Shown: positions 1 to 13,677, counted from the stretch's first letter. The stretch: 64,000 nucleotides of DNA from Tigriopus japonicus (GCA_010645155.1 CM021315.1:5148820-5212819), one strand, 5' to 3'. Numbers and translations are program-made. Notes: generated from the letters alone by a model not told the origin.

Positions 1-3000
1 TGTCATTATCTCGAGATTTTTGGATCACACTTTTAGAGAATTCAAGTTAGACTGGGTTGTGCAAATTAGGCCCCTCTGCTTTAAAAAATACTCTGTATTT
101 GGAACCCTATTTGAATCGCCTATCAGAAAGAATAAGAGTTTCAATTTACCGAAAATAGGAACGGTCCTTGGCGAGAGTGACATCATTAGTCTTTGTTAGG
201 TAAGTTATTCATCCCCATTGGGTTTTCAATCTTTATGTCGATAGCATATACATATGAAATATTGACAGATAATGAGTGCAAGATGCTTTAATTTCTTCCC
301 TGGTAGTGCCATATGGTTTGTATCTTCTTCCTGGACTCTCAACTCATCTATTTTTCTGCCGTTTGGCAAATTTGCAGGACACGCAATAGATAGAGCCTAA
401 TCGTAAGTATGCTTAACCAATCAAATCAAATCAATGTGTTTGGAAATCAAGATCCATCTATCATTAAGGCTGATTTTTCCGCATTTGAAATTTTGGTTTT
501 GGCTAGTTATAAACGAGGGCCTTTCTCGATTATAAGAAACTGTAAATGGAAAACATATCAAAAGAGATTGCAAGAACAAGCCACGTAACCGATTTGGTTC
601 GAACTAAAGAGTATTAATAAAAATCAGAATGTTGAATTGGTTATGGTAGCGGATTTCATATACAATTCCAATTTTTTTGGAGTTGGTTGTTTGTTTGCGA
701 ATTTTCTATTACCACCGCAAAGAATTTGATTCCCCGTAAAGAAATGTAATCAACTAAATCATTCAACTTACTGCATCCAATTATCAAATATATGATGTTT
801 GGTCTACCAACGAGTAAATTTAGAACACTTTCTAAAAAATATGCCTCATGAAAGTATAAAATACCGAAAAACAAAAGTTTACTTGTTACTTACAATTTAA
901 AAATGAAGCGTTTGAAGATGTTGTTCATCAAACTTTTAGCCACACTGTTTAACTTTGAAAGCACATTCCAATCAAAATTCTTGCACAACGTAACAACTAA
1001 CCCCATCTGAAATGAATAAAAATTCAACTTACAAATCTGCTAGCACAAAACATAATGACGTATTGATCAAATCGTTCCTCCGTGACAAAGACAATTTTGT
1101 CGAAAATGCAATGCTGCCTTTCTCGCCCGACACAAAGGCAAAAATAGCTTTCAGAATGCATTGACTTGGCAAATTTTAGACTCTTTTGCCACTGGCTCCA
1201 ACAAAGAATTCGAGCCAAAGTTATGAGATATGCTGTAGTGTCTGCTCTTACGATATCAAATCCAAGAGTACAATCGACAAGATAAAAGTCACAATAGGAA
1301 AATGTATTAAAAATAGAGCAATAGAGACTCTTTTATACTTCTTAGCCTCAGAGCAATAGGGCGGCAAAGTAGTTTTTGATGAGAGAAAAAATCGCTCTCC
1401 CTCTTTGACTTTTGTTCCTTATCATAAAGATGAGTAAGACCGAATAATTGAATCAACCCAAGGAGCAAAAAGAGGATATGAAAAGCACTAAAGATTTACT
1501 GAACATTAGAAAGCAAAAACAGGAAAAAATCGCTTGTAACTTCTTTTGAGCTTTTGGGTGAACACATCTAGTTTCAGTTTGTTTTTATTTGTAACTTATT
1601 GCCACTTTTTTCCCCAGAGATTTGGCGCCTGTTTTTTTCCTTTTTGTATTTTCAGGGCTGTTGACAAGAGACGTTTTTAGAATTCTGAGGTGGCCAAAAA
1701 AATGAACCAATAAACCTATTACCCTAAGGGTAATGTGAATCTCTGATCATAATTTGAAGCAAGTTCCAACTAAAGTTAACGCTTTTGAAAATAATTTTGA
1801 ATGATGTTCTGAACAGGTTGGTGACTTTTTATTTATCAAATTCCCTTCAAATACTTGATTTTGCCACTTAATGCCATTAGACATTTTTTTAGAATATCAT
1901 CTACTTAGTTTCAGAATGATCCTCGGAAGCTAAATAATATCATTAATATTGTTTTTGTTATTTTACTAGCTGCAGATGGACACCTGAACCGACACCTCCA
2001 TGTGCTATGTCCTCCTTTGAAAAAGGCCACTGAGTTTCTCATAACTCGTTGCTGATTGGCAGACAAGACTAAATAAAATACCTGCTTGAGGCTTAGTACT
2101 GATCGAAGCAACAGCACTTAATACTAGTTTCATGCAATAAAAATGCAACGATTATTTTTCAAAGACTTGTTTCCGCTTTCTTTAATCTTTCAGGAAGCCC
2201 CTCATCTCAAATCGTACAGAAACAGAGTTCAAGGCAAAAGTTCAACTCGTTCAACAACTGAGGGCTCAAACCTCCCAACTATTTTTTCGTGGAATTCTCA
2301 ATTTCTTTTGCTCCAAAACTGATAGCACACCTTTTCCGGTTGTTCAAGAAGAACATGTTTCATAAGTCCCTTGTAACAAAATGAACATAATTGTTTTGGT
2401 TCCTAATAACTAGGGTACTTCCTATGGAGAAAGCGAAGGGAAAAAGTACATTCTCACGGTGGTTTGGAAGCAAAAATGAGATGGTATCTATCTACATTCA
2501 AAAATCTACATTTACCCTTTTCTTGTCTAAAACACTCAAAACTCAGATTTTGCAAATGATACCTGCAAATTTTAGCTAGCACTGGGGAGCTGACTAAAAC
2601 TTAACAATCTGAGTTATCAACCTGTCAAGCAAAATAGAACGTAATGTTTCGAGCAAGGGTGGTGGAATTTTGCATGGCCACTCAACTAATCTAGACAAAA
2701 TGCATCCTCGGATCCATGGACACAACAATCCCACCAAACCTGACTCATTCCTCGAAATTTCTAGCAGAACTTCGTAATCGCCAAAGCAACGAAAAAGTAC
2801 CTTCTTCCTTTGAAACAACGAGATATCAATTTCCGCCAATGTTTTATCGCGTTTCAAAATGTTACCACCTGCGACATTCTTTCTCAAACAGGAGCCTGAA
2901 TGTGTTCCTTTGGGTGTCAGTTGAACTCCACGTTCTTTCCCCGTTTGCTTTTACGATCGGGTTCAAATTTGCAAGTATGGTACAATGTTCATGGCATGCA

Positions 3001-3132
3001 TGGCTTCCACTGAGGCGAGTGAAATCCCATGGTTTGACGTCATACTAATAGCCCTGCTAATTGCCCTTCTCCGCTTGGAAACACTTCCAGTATTGTTGAT
3101 GAATAATGAATCTTGGGTTCTTCATAAATAGA
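1..3132. other. Intergenic, no gene recognised
   Basis: AT-rich sequence with stop codons in all frames. The short open frames here (up to about 110 codons, 2716-3048) have no recognisable domain and no convincing splice context. Around 1296-1325 there are short runs resembling the reverse complement of the GCTCTATTTT unit seen near 8045-8120. Nothing else is supported. Confidence 0.6.
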
Positions 3133-3138
3133 TTTATT
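3133..3138 (-). terminator. Candidate poly(A) signal of the SNX19-like gene
   Basis: Minus-strand AATAAA lies about 250 nt beyond the stop codon at 3390, a normal distance for a 3' UTR. It is the first canonical hexamer I noticed downstream of the stop. A cleavage site cannot be seen without transcripts. Confidence 0.35.
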
Positions 3139-3389
3139 GTTATTGGCGGTTTTTTCCCATTGGAGATGATTTGACGAGAGGAGGGAGTGCCAAATGTCAT
3201 CGTTGCATTTTCTGACTATTTTTAGAAGTGCCGTGTTGGCATTATTAATTCCCATGTTATTAATTCAAACAGGAATATCAGCAGTTCCTGGTTAACCCTT
3301 TGACTTGAGGATAGGAAAAGTAAATGGTGTTGAATGGGCGGCTGTTGCAAAAACTGACGACATCCGTCTGTAAAGAAGAATTACATAAC

Positions 3390-6300
3390 CTATTGGTTAT
3401 TGTTCTTCGCTTCAACAAAAGTGCTATGACGAATGGAAATAGGAAAATTACCCGTGTCCCGGTGTTTATTCTCCATGACATCTTCATCATTGGGCCAGAT
3501 CCAATGGCGAAGATTTTCGAGGTTTGTCTTCCACAAAACCTCTCCGTTCCAATTTCGTAATGTTTCAGTAATTTTCTCCTCAATAAGGTCCCCAAAGAGA
3601 CCTTTGCTCAAATCCGAGGCCACTTCCATATTGGCTTGAGGCCATTTTTGACTCAAAATGCGATGACAAACATCAAGGAGTAGACTCGAAATAGCTTCAT
3701 CTCCTCCCAAAACAGAAGGGCCTTTGTGGGAGAGGAGAAAAGTTGGGTATATAAATAAGTATCTTGTGACCTCTTCATCGTTAACTCTACCTGAGGCAAT
3801 TTTAGTTGGCAAAGTGAATGGTGGAGATTTGGAACCCGTGAGAGATGATTTCCTGAGGGCTTTCAACTTTTGATCAAAGTATTCCAAGTGAAACTCCACA
3901 GTGCTTTCAAAGTCCGTTTGCTTTAGGGAAAGAGTCACGAAAAGATAGCCCATTAAAAAGGTAGATGTCACTCATAAACCGGCTTTTATGGGTCTAGAGT
4001 TCGTATACTACAGTATGAAGGTCTTCGTACCTCGGATCCGTTCGTGACAAAATTGAAAGAGAAATCATGAGTCAGTGAATTGGACCGTTTTCCAAAAAAT
4101 CCATCGGGTACGGAGGCGGTGGTTGGGGTCGTCGCTAGGGAGGTAAGTGAGTGATAAGGTCTATTAGGTGAGTAGATGACAGGCACCAATTGGTTGCCCT
4201 TGCTTGGATGGCCATTGAAGGTCGAAGGAGTACCATTACTCTCATCCTCGAAATTCGGTAGCGCGTCCTTGATGCTATGGATCACCCCAGAGACAGTTCT
4301 CGACAAAAGCTACAGAGATTTGATGAAGATTGAAAGGCTCCCATCCCATCATCACACGCATTTATCTTACCCTGTCAATTTTACTCTCATCAGAGCCAGA
4401 TTTTTTGGCATATTCGATCTGTCCATTGTTACCATACGCCAGGAAATCTCCCAATTCCCGACTCACGGCCACGCTAGGTTGATGGCAGAGTGTGACCAGC
4501 CATTTCTCCAAAAATAGGCGCTTATTTTCGAGACTTTGCTCGCTATGTTTGGAAAAAGGAAGATTCAACCATTTACTCGGGTTCTTAATACCCTTGATCT
4601 CAGCTCGTAGTTTGGCATTATCCTCTAGACGAGCATGGAGGTTTAGGAACTCCTTAAACTTCCGTTTGACCACGCGTGGTTGGAGAATGTACCGGAAACT
4701 GCTGCCAGGCAAGGTCGGCTCAACGTAAATCCCATCGTAATGGATACAGAACAGAGGATAATCCTCTTCCCCACTGAAGGAAGGGGCTTCGCCTAGAGTT
4801 GGAACTTCGATCTCGGGGATTTTGATATCGATGATGAGTCGGCCGTCGGTGGGGACGTCTTTGACGTCGAGAATATTTTTATCTCTATGCAGGTTTTCGT
4901 CACCCTCCTGAGACATGAACACGCTGTCGTTGGAGCCAGAATCCGATCTCTGACGTTTGTCTAACAAGGCACGAAGTTTGGAGATGCTATTCTCCAAGTT
5001 GTCACTTTCCTCATAATTCAGAGAGTCTCCAAGAGGATCTCCTTCTTCAGGGGTTTGAAAGTTGTTGTTGATTATTTCTTTGACGTGGTTGGGAGCTTCA
5101 TCGGTCAACATATCCACTGAGGAGTGACGCCTCCGGCTCTTGTTTTGACGTGTGTCCGAAGGTTTAGCCTTTGGGTGGGATAGGTCAGGACTGTTTAATA
5201 CTGGGACCTTGGCTGCCAAAGGGGATGGAGTGTCGTTTTTGGTCTTTTTGGGTGAGTCTAGTTGGAATGATTCATTAGAATTGGACCGCCACATTTTGTT
5301 AAAGGACTTGAAGGCAATGTTGTCGGGCAAAAGTGGTCCCGCAGTGGCAGAGAACAACCCTCCTGAAAGTAAAATAAGGAAAATTTGGATGCATTTTTGA
5401 GTTTTGATGTAGTGAGCCATTAATATGGTTGTCTCACCAAGGGCATTAGAAATCTTTCCCGACGTTTGCGATTCTCTGCTGAATCCTGGAGCCGAGTCTT
5501 GCACACTCGAATAGCCGGTGAGATCCAAGGTGGTTTTTCTAGCCAAAAGTTTCTGATTGGCGATTGGTCTGTTGACTTTGACCACTTCCGACTTGCTTTT
5601 CCTGTATTGTCGGGGATGTTTGTCTAAGTTGTCTGAGACTGAAGTGTTTTCCCCGTCTTCTTTACGAGTCTCTTTCAGGAGATTCTGATGCGTTTCGCCA
5701 ATCAGTAAGGACTTCCAGAACAAAGGATCAGAATATGTATCGAAGAGACTTTGGAGCACTTGTTTTGCTATGATGTCGACCACGACATCAAAGACAACCT
5801 TGGTTGAAATCGTGCTCGAAACCTGAAGGTGTCCAAACAGGAATTGGGTAATACTGCGAAAATACAGCTCCATGTTTTGATTTGTGTTTGACTGGACAAG
5901 GAGCGGATGAGAGAATTGGAAGTTTGATTCCAAGTCTTTAGAACCATCACAGGAAAGGATCTTTTGGTAATGAAAGCGTACAATTTGGAGCCCATCACGA
6001 ACGAGGGCTTGAAAGTCGAGTTGTCGAAGGTTGTCCGTGAGTTCAGTGAGGATTCTCCGCAAGTCATTTTGGATCTCCTTGTCCAAAGTCTGGCCTTTAC
6101 TGATCTGTTCAGCCCAAGAAGAGACGTACAGAAGTAAAATATTTTTGACATATTTTTCAACTTCACTCTGCAAGTCCGCTTGAGCGGCTTGTCGAGATGG
6201 GGATGAGTTTGGTGAAGATCTGACACTTTGACAGGTCTTTTGAAAAGGCCACCGATAGAGCAACCATTGATTGATCTGGCCTTGAAGAACCCTTCGCAGT

Positions 6301-6585
6301 TGGCTGTCCGTTTCTCGGCTGCTTAGCAAGCTGATTAGTTGATCTGAAGGATGAGTGACAACATTACATTTGGCCTTGAGTTCAAGGCATTAGCCAAGAA
6401 CACGCCTTACCTGCTACAAAGACTGTTCCAAAGGCAGTGAATACCAGCAAAAACACTTGACCCAGAACAATCCACCTTGAACTAGTGAAAATTGCTTGCA
6501 GAAAGAGGCTCAATACCACTGTCACTCCACCAATGAGACTAATTTTGCAGATGGCCAGTTGTTTTGACCAATCCAAGAGTTCCAT
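3390..6585 (-). CDS. SNX19-like sorting nexin (TM-PXA-PX-nexin C)
   Basis: A membrane-anchored sorting nexin. The family sits on ER or endolysosomal membranes and binds phosphoinositides through PX. Coding exons read as 6585-6411, 6343-5438, 5362-4371, 4309-4031 and 3920-3390; every junction is GT-AG and in phase, giving about 960 aa (human SNX19 is 992). The ATG at 6585 starts two hydrophobic segments (residues about 13-33 and 38-58). A PXA-type region follows (about 90-260), then a disordered Ser-rich linker. The PX domain (about 563-671) has the lipid-binding motif KRKFKEF and the later helix ENKRLFLEKWL. The last exon carries the nexin C-terminal region. I see no RGS domain between PXA and PX, which favours SNX19 over SNX13, SNX14 or SNX25. 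The exact 3' end is less certain: a possible donor (GGGTAATTTT) lies just before the stop. Confidence 0.85.
5363..5437 (-). other. 75-nt in-frame intron inside the SNX19-like linker
   Basis: The stretch has a donor (CTTG|GTGAGAC) and a pyrimidine-rich acceptor (TTTTACTTTCAG). It is 75 nt long and contains no stop codon in the gene's frame. Removing it joins ...ISNALG to GLFSATAGPLLPD. Keeping it would add 25 mostly hydrophobic residues (about ETTILMAHYIK to LILLSG). I treat it as an intron, possibly optionally retained. Confidence 0.7.
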
Positions 6586-8044
6586 TGTGCTTGCATCACA
6601 TTGTCACCTTCAAGGGTTTCCACGAAAAATGATGTCAAATAGCATCCGGAAATTGTTGGAAATGAACGTCTTGGACTGACAGCTGTGAAACAATAACTGA
6701 TCAAGCAGAGGCTTGATAAGGCATGTCCCTCTGTGCCGATCCTTAAAGAGCTGTGGCCAGACAGGGAATTCGTATTCGGTGAAGCAGTCAGCTGAGGAAA
6801 GGCCGCGGCCTTCTTCCAAGTCCGTGTTCCTGCAAATAAGGAAGAAAAAGAGAAAGGAACGAGGGACGTTTGTTCCACATCCACACGCCTTCCATGGATC
6901 CTGGGTTTAGGGGGGACTGACGCTTGCCCTATGTACTTGAGTCGACGCCACTCACTCAAGAGGAGTTTTGCTTTTACGTTCAATCTCTCTTCTACTTTGA
7001 GCGATCCTTGTCCTTAGACGTCTCCTTATGAAGTACGACAACCTCTCTGAATCCCCAACCGTAATTTGTCATCCACAATTGCCATTGCGGTGCCCATGCA
7101 CACTTGACTATGGCAAATTAAGTTCTCATTTAGACCAAAGAACGAATCTGGATGTTCGAAGGAAATAATTCTTTGATGTTTTGTAAACTTCATTCAAGAA
7201 TCAACGATATGTAATCTTCTGACAACAGTCTTCCAAGAGATAAGTTTACTCGCTTTTTAATAATCCCGACAGGCGACAAATCAAATAACTGATGCAGGGA
7301 AGCAGGGAATGGAATCCTTGTTGATTCTTGAGATTGCATTATTAGCCTTATATATCTCTTTATGCCGAAGTCAAAGGAGAAAGAATCGACTGAGGAGGAG
7401 GACAAAGGTCCTCGTTCCAAGAAAATGGATTTGATAAGATAGCAGATTTTTGCAGTATTTTATGTTTCTTGGCCCACTTATAAAAACTTATTGATTTAAG
7501 CAAATTATTTTTTGCCTTTTATGATTGACACTTAACCGGGAAAAATAATCTTTGTACATTGGTGCAAAACTTTATTTTGCGTTTTTTGTTATAGTATTTT
7601 CTCCACCAAGAGGCTGCAGCCCATATGTGGTCCCAAGGGCAATTTTTGGTTGGCCCAAGAGCTAGGGGGAAAGACTGAAATAGTGGACCTAAAAGCCATC
7701 CTTGATACTGTTCTTGTCCAAAGCAGGAAAATGTGCAAATTTTCATCTTCTGTTCATGAACACTTTGTGATTTTCAACTGTAAATTGAAAACCGAAAATT
7801 GTAGTGTTCCTGATAGTCTAACAGGGTCTACCTACACGTTGGCTGCCGACCCTGTTGTCGAGCTTTCTGCCAAAAAAGGTGCCTTGGTAAAAAACCTTTT
7901 CCTTGCCCTTTGGGTTTTTGTGAACTCCGTAGACAGTGTTATTTAAGTGAGTTGATATGTCATGTATAAACTTCTCCCAACTAAAAATTGAGGAATTGAA
8001 CAAACGCTATTTTCGCTCTTATTTAATACCCTCTCTTTTGACAT

Positions 8045-8120
8045 GGCTCTATTTTGATTCGCTCTCTTATGAAGCGGCTCTATTTTGAGCCGGTGCTATT
8101 TTGATTCGCTCTATGATGTA
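8045..8120. repeat. Imperfect tandem repeat, unit GGCTCTATTTTGA
   Basis: Three diverged units are visible: GGCTCTATTTTGATTCGCTC, GGCTCTATTTTGAGCC and TGCTATTTTGATTCGCTC, spaced by 19-31 nt. Short and degenerate, with no sign of function. Confidence 0.5.
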
Positions 8121-11029
8121 TTCTACAGTTCTACTGTTCACTGTTCTACAGGTCGCTCTACAGGTTCCTCTAAATTGAGACTCGGTTTCTGTTTTTCAGC
8201 TCACCTTACATTCATTTGTCAAAGTGGTCTTAAACACTTTTGCAACACCAGATGCCCAACATAGGCATGCAAAAGCTCAAATTTCAACATGGTCAAGAAT
8301 GGTCTTCACGACGGCTTTGAATCTTCCAACTACCGCCTGAATACATGCACAAACCTTAGACGATTTGACCCTTATTGAATTGACTGAAAGCAGCATATTC
8401 CTTCCTCTCCCGAATGGACTGTAAATGAAAAGGCTCATACAAACGAGGCCTGGAGATGAATGAAAACATTCATCGTTGCCAAGAAAGCATTTAGAAAACA
8501 TTTTTACTGTAAGTTTGAACAATTTGTGCACCTAAGAGAAGGAGCTCCATCTTGTTGAAGGAGCAGTTCAGATGCCGTTTTTGCTAATTTGAAATTTTCT
8601 TATAAAAATATATTGGTTACAAAATATCTTCACAAAAGAAAAAAAATATTTTGTTGCTACAAAAAGCGACAAATTTCAAAATGTAACGCACTGACGGCAG
8701 GAAACGGTTGAAGGGACAAGTAAATGCCTTCTTCGTGATGTTTCTCAGTTTTTTTTGTCGTTTGCATATATCATGGATATCTAATCGAAGTATATTTAAA
8801 AATACAACTTTAAAGCTCAAATGTCAGTCTTCGCTTGAACTTAACATGTGTGTGCCACAAATCCCATATATGAAAAATGAAACAAAACCTTCCCAAAAGG
8901 TTTTGAAAACAAAAACAAAAATCTACAAATTGGTGTTTTGAAGTCACTTGAAAATCAGCCCCAAAGCCACAAACAATAGTTGAGAAACATTCTTGTTTCC
9001 CCATGGATTTTGCGAATTATCCATTGGATTTAGATTTTAACAAAGTAAAGACAAGATACGTGATTTTTTTATTATTAATATTCGGTTTTTTTGCAAGCTA
9101 CTCGTACTATCCAATCAATTCAGTTTTTTATTCTTAGGGTATTGTCTCAGAGTTCGAAGAAAACATCCTCTTTGAAACAGTTATTCAATGTAAACACTTA
9201 ATCTGCTTTGTTGTAGGACTACTCGAGGTTTTCTCTGAAAGTGAAGGTGCTTATTTTGGTGCATCGAACGAGCATTCATTTCTGCATAGCGACAAAACGG
9301 CTCAGTGAACATTAAATAAGCATTTAAATTAGACACTTGTCTTTGATATTTTCCTTGAACATGGTAACAAGTCATCCGATTACACATGATCCAAGCAACC
9401 TTTGTATAAACAATACATGTTATTTTTTCCAGTCAATATGCATTCCACACGGAGGAAAATCATTGCAATTTTAAGAATTGCTGCAATTTTAAAAATTAAT
9501 CTATTTTCAACTAACGAATTCATAGCACAAAAGTCTGAACTTCTTCTCCGTTCATATTTTTTTTTCTTTCATTTAGGTTTGAGTGCTTCTCAGTTCAATT
9601 GGAATGCACAATTGTCGAATGAAATTGAATAGTACTTTGGTGAGAAAAGTCATTGAGATCAGAAATGAGTCCCAAATGAATCATATGTTCGCAGAAATTT
9701 GAAATGCTTCAGAGATTCTTCAACGAGAATATTGGTTGGTGCCTTTTTGAATCTGATTTCAATAATTTGTCACAGAAGTCAAACAAGGTTTTAATTGTGA
9801 CACGCGTGTAAAATGATTCAATTGTGGGGAAAACCCTTACACAAGAAATACATTTGAAATGCTTTGCTTTGGGTAAGAGCTTGATTTGCCCGGAATAATC
9901 GCCGCAATTGGAATTATCGTTCAAGTGGATGTGACGAAACTTTGAACACTTTTTAAAAGCCACTCAGCCAGTAAAAAAAGGTACTTTAGATCAAGAGAGT
10001 GGTCGAAAAAATTATCTACAATTATCTGGTTGTAGGGCATGTGTTTAAATTTTTCCTTGGTTGATAGAGCTACGGATCAAGCAACGTGTGAATTTCAAGC
10101 TGTAAAATCATTATCAATGCTTTATTCTTTACGGAGACTTTATGACCTTTTTGCAAATTCTAGCAAAATAATTAGCTTTGTTTCAAACGGACATGATTTC
10201 ATTCCATTTTTGCTGGAGGGTTAAGAATACTGCAAAATGCATACATACTTAAAATTCCGATTAATAAGTCGAATTTAAAAAAGTCCTCTTTAGTTGTGTA
10301 AAGCAATCCGATAGAATCACTCTCGACATTCGAAGAGCCATCAAATCACCAAAACAACGTGTAATAAACTATAGTTTATTAAAATGAAAAATGCAAATTG
10401 TTAATGAATGTGTTAGTATATTTTCTTAGGCAATGACACTTTGTACATGGATCTTGTTAAAAGTCAAAGAGGACGGTTTAATACACGCTTCAAGAGCCTA
10501 CCTGAAAGAGACAAAAGTTAGCTTAAAGTGGGTTTTCTGAATGCGCGGACTCATAAATTATATGAGAAAAATAAACAGGAAAGTGAGTTTGAAATGGTGT
10601 TTTTCAAGGCATGAGATGAGATGGAAAAACAAGACACCAACCAGTTGTTACACCTCTTTGTTCCTGAAAAGTTGATTTTTCCAAATGCGACAAGTCATAT
10701 AACGCCAGTTGTAATATGTGGGGCAATATTTCAATAACCAAAAGTAACTTTTTCACTTGCCACTCGACACAGCATTGTTCTTGGGCTTAAATCTTTGTTT
10801 GCATGTTTTTCCATGCAAAGCATAGAGTTAAGTAGAGGTGACACACTCTACCTAGACTTTCTAGCATTTTGCCACATGTGTCTAAGGTCAATTAGGGCAA
10901 CTCAATCGCAACCAATTATCTTTCCTCAGGCCTTGTAATTGGGTGCAAACTAGTTGATGGTTATAGTAAAAAAATCCAGCATTAACTTAATTCTACTCTT
11001 TAAGAAAAAGGTGATCAATAGCGCCAGGA

Positions 11030-11158
11030 AAATATTTTTTTTTGCTGTGGAGCAGAAATCCCAGACGTTTCACTACATAGTGAGGCTGACGAGCGGATCA
11101 TCAGCTGACCTTACTCCTTGAAACGTCTGGAATTTCCACTCCACAGCAAAAAAAATCA
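11030..11158. repeat. Foldback hairpin, about 40-bp arms
   Basis: The left arm contains TTTTGCTGTGGAGCAGAAAT followed by CCCAGACGTTTCA. The right arm is its near reverse complement (TGAAACGTCTGG ... CTCCACAGCAAAA). The inner spacer is itself partly palindromic (GAGGCTGACGAGCGGATCA / TCAGCTGACCTTAC). The whole 129-bp stretch would fold into one long stem, as in a short foldback MITE. Confidence 0.75.
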
Positions 11159-11643
11159 GGGCCCTGTGATCATGAATTGTAATTGAAACTTGTTAAATGC
11201 TGCCTTAAATGAGGTCAGTGGATCAACTTCTACTTATTCTCTTCAGAGTGGGGGGAGCCAAATTCAGTATACCAATATTCGTGAAATTGTAGTGATTCGT
11301 TTTGAAGCTTTAATTTTGTGTCCAAGAATAACTCGAGTTAAAGAGTGGGAGTATTTCTTGAATATATTGATAACTGATTGATAATAATGACTCGGTTTGC
11401 TTGAAAATATGTGGCTTTGGGAGGACCCACCATGTCAACATTGCCTGCGGATTGGCTTCTGGTGGTTCTCTGGCTTGTTGGTTGGTTGGAGGAATTCATT
11501 TCCAAATCACGCCATTGAAAAAAAAATATTTTGCATAAATACATTGGGAGAGTTATTTGAAATACAGTTTTGAACTCGGGAGGACCTACAGATAAATGAA
11601 AAGTTTGAGTTTCTCTCCTCTTGCATATTATATAAGTTATTAC

Positions 11644-12128
11644 TAGGGGTGCAGATTTCAGGCAAATAAGATTTTATGCCCCAAAACATGTTTAATTGCT
11701 ATTTGCTAGCTTTTAAAGCTCATTTGCCATTTTTGGGCAAATAAATACAAAATTAGTCGGTTTTTGGGCAATTAAATGCAAAATTTGTCGGTTTTTGGCC
11801 ACATTAAAGAAAAAATTGTTTTTTGGGCAAAAAATAGGCAAAAGAAATTTTCGGTGAAAATAGTTTATTTACAGGATATATTGATTATTCAACGGAATCA
11901 AAATATTTTTTATTACATGCTCATACACTTACATTCCATTTTATTGTTGGTAAAACATAATGCTCATTTTCCGAATTTAGTGGCCAGTTTTGCGATATTT
12001 CGGTAATTTTTCGTGTCTATTTGCCATTTCTTTATTTATTTACCATTTTGTTTGCCATTTTGGACGTTTTTATTTGCCATTTTTTGGGCCTAAAAGGCAT
12101 GTTTTATTTGCCAGAAATCTGCACCCCT
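11644..12128. mobile_element. hAT-type MITE (485 bp)
   Basis: Terminal inverted repeats read TAGGGGTGCAGATTTCAGGC on the left and, reversed, AGGGGTGCAGATTTCTGGC on the right. The 8-bp flanks are identical: GTTATTAC at 11636-11643 and 12129-12136. An 8-bp duplication next to TAGGGG-type ends is the hAT signature. The right end lacks the outermost base. The interior is built of runs such as TTTTTGGGCAAATAA and TTTGCCATTTT. It encodes no transposase, so it would be mobilised in trans. Confidence 0.85.
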
Positions 12129-13677
12129 GTTATTACACAAGTTGTTATTAAATGTAATATCATATTATATTACTTAAGTATATAAAGCATGAAAACTAAT
12201 CAATTTTTGATACCAAATACTTTACATTTTTCTTGGAAATGATGATTAATCATTATGTTTCATGTCTGAAATGCAAAAATTTGGTTATTTATCGTCCTTT
12301 TGAAGTTATCTAAGAAATTAAACATGGCATGTACAATGTGGTTATGATCATTAACGTGTAACTTAGAGCCGTTCATTGACCAGTAAACTAAAAATGATAA
12401 AGCTCAAAGTTGTAGCAAAGTAAGTCCTCCCGAGCTTAAAACTGTAATGCACAAAGCTCTCCCATTTTGTTTTGGCAAATCATTATTTTCAATGGCGTGA
12501 AGAAGAAAGGAATATTTTTTTCGGTTAAAAAATGATGAACGGAATGGAATATGATGTACATACTCTTTTACCTGAGTATATGCATTATATAGTGCAAGGA
12601 AAAAGTGCATGGTGCTCATCTGAGGCAAAGACACCTTTGAATAAGACGGAGCTGAGTGAAAAAATGCCACAAAGTAAAATCGTACCATGACCATTGGAAA
12701 ATATTAAAAGGCTTCATTGGTCATTTGTAACAATATGATAATTGGATTAAGAGCCCTTAATCAGGAATCTTCTTTAGTATGAAGAAAAACGAATTGTGGG
12801 TTCTGTTGTTGTATGAATGAGATGATCGTCAATGCAATTCACGACTTTAAATTTGGAAGATTCTCTTGCCATTGAGAACATCCCATTGTTCATCCCACCC
12901 TTTTAATTTTCTTTGTAATTTCTTTAAAAACATGTTGCTGTGAGAATTTTATTTTATTGAACCTTGGTTTAGGCTTAAAAGTTGTTCTCAAATATGCAGA
13001 TTTATCTTAGTTGCAACTAATTTTATGATTATCAATCCTTGCTTTCTTTTATAAAAGTTTACAAAGATATTATTTTGTGTAAACAGGGTGAGGCAGAATT
13101 AGTGAACATGGTGAAATAACTACTGATGTGTTTCGAGTTGAAAAAAGCTTACCATGACTTTATTTCTCAACAAGAGAAGACATCGAATCTCCCAGTAAAA
13201 TATGGCAGCAGTGCCAACTCAAAGTCCATCGGCATTCAGCAATAACTATGATTGAACTTGAATTCGATTTTGCTTCGAGTGTTGCCGTATTCCACATTGT
13301 TTAGATATTTCGAAAAAAAGTTTAATAAAGCCTACCTATTTGAATTGCAATTAAACTTCGAGTATAAAATGCCAGCACTCCCAACTCGAAACCCATCACT
13401 GAGAAAGAAACCCTTTGCTATCAAGGTCAATTGAAAGTACATTGCATTGCTGAAACAAGTCATTTCTACTTTTACATAATATAACTAAAGCTCTAAAAAA
13501 ATGCAAAACCAGACCAAAGGGACTAAGACAAATAAATAAAAAGAAAGATCAAAACGGATCACCAAACATTACAACCCACTAAAATTTCATCTATTGACAA
13601 AAAGCCTTCCCAAAGCAAATCAAGGCCGATAAAAGAATTCAAGAGAACTAATGTGAAAAAAACTACGCTTTTTCTCT

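Larger units (their letters stand above)
6586..13677. other. Intergenic between the SNX19-like and TIP30-like genes
   Basis: About 7 kb with no supported gene. It holds the SNX19-like 5' flank (6586 to about 7000), a short interspersed tandem repeat (8045-8120), a 130-bp hairpin (11030-11158) and a hAT-type MITE (11644-12128). The 462-nt open frame at 6522-6983 overlaps the 5' UTR and first exon in another frame and is not taken as coding. The remaining sequence is AT-rich and unremarkable. Confidence 0.6.

Noticed and set aside
3390..3460. Additional downstream exon of the SNX19-like gene via a GTAATT donor
   Set aside because: The total length already matches the family and the reading frame closes naturally at 3390; no good acceptor-led exon was seen downstream.
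6522..6983. 153-codon minus-strand frame over the SNX19-like 5' end
   Set aside because: Out of frame with the well-supported first exon it overlaps, and no domain is visible.
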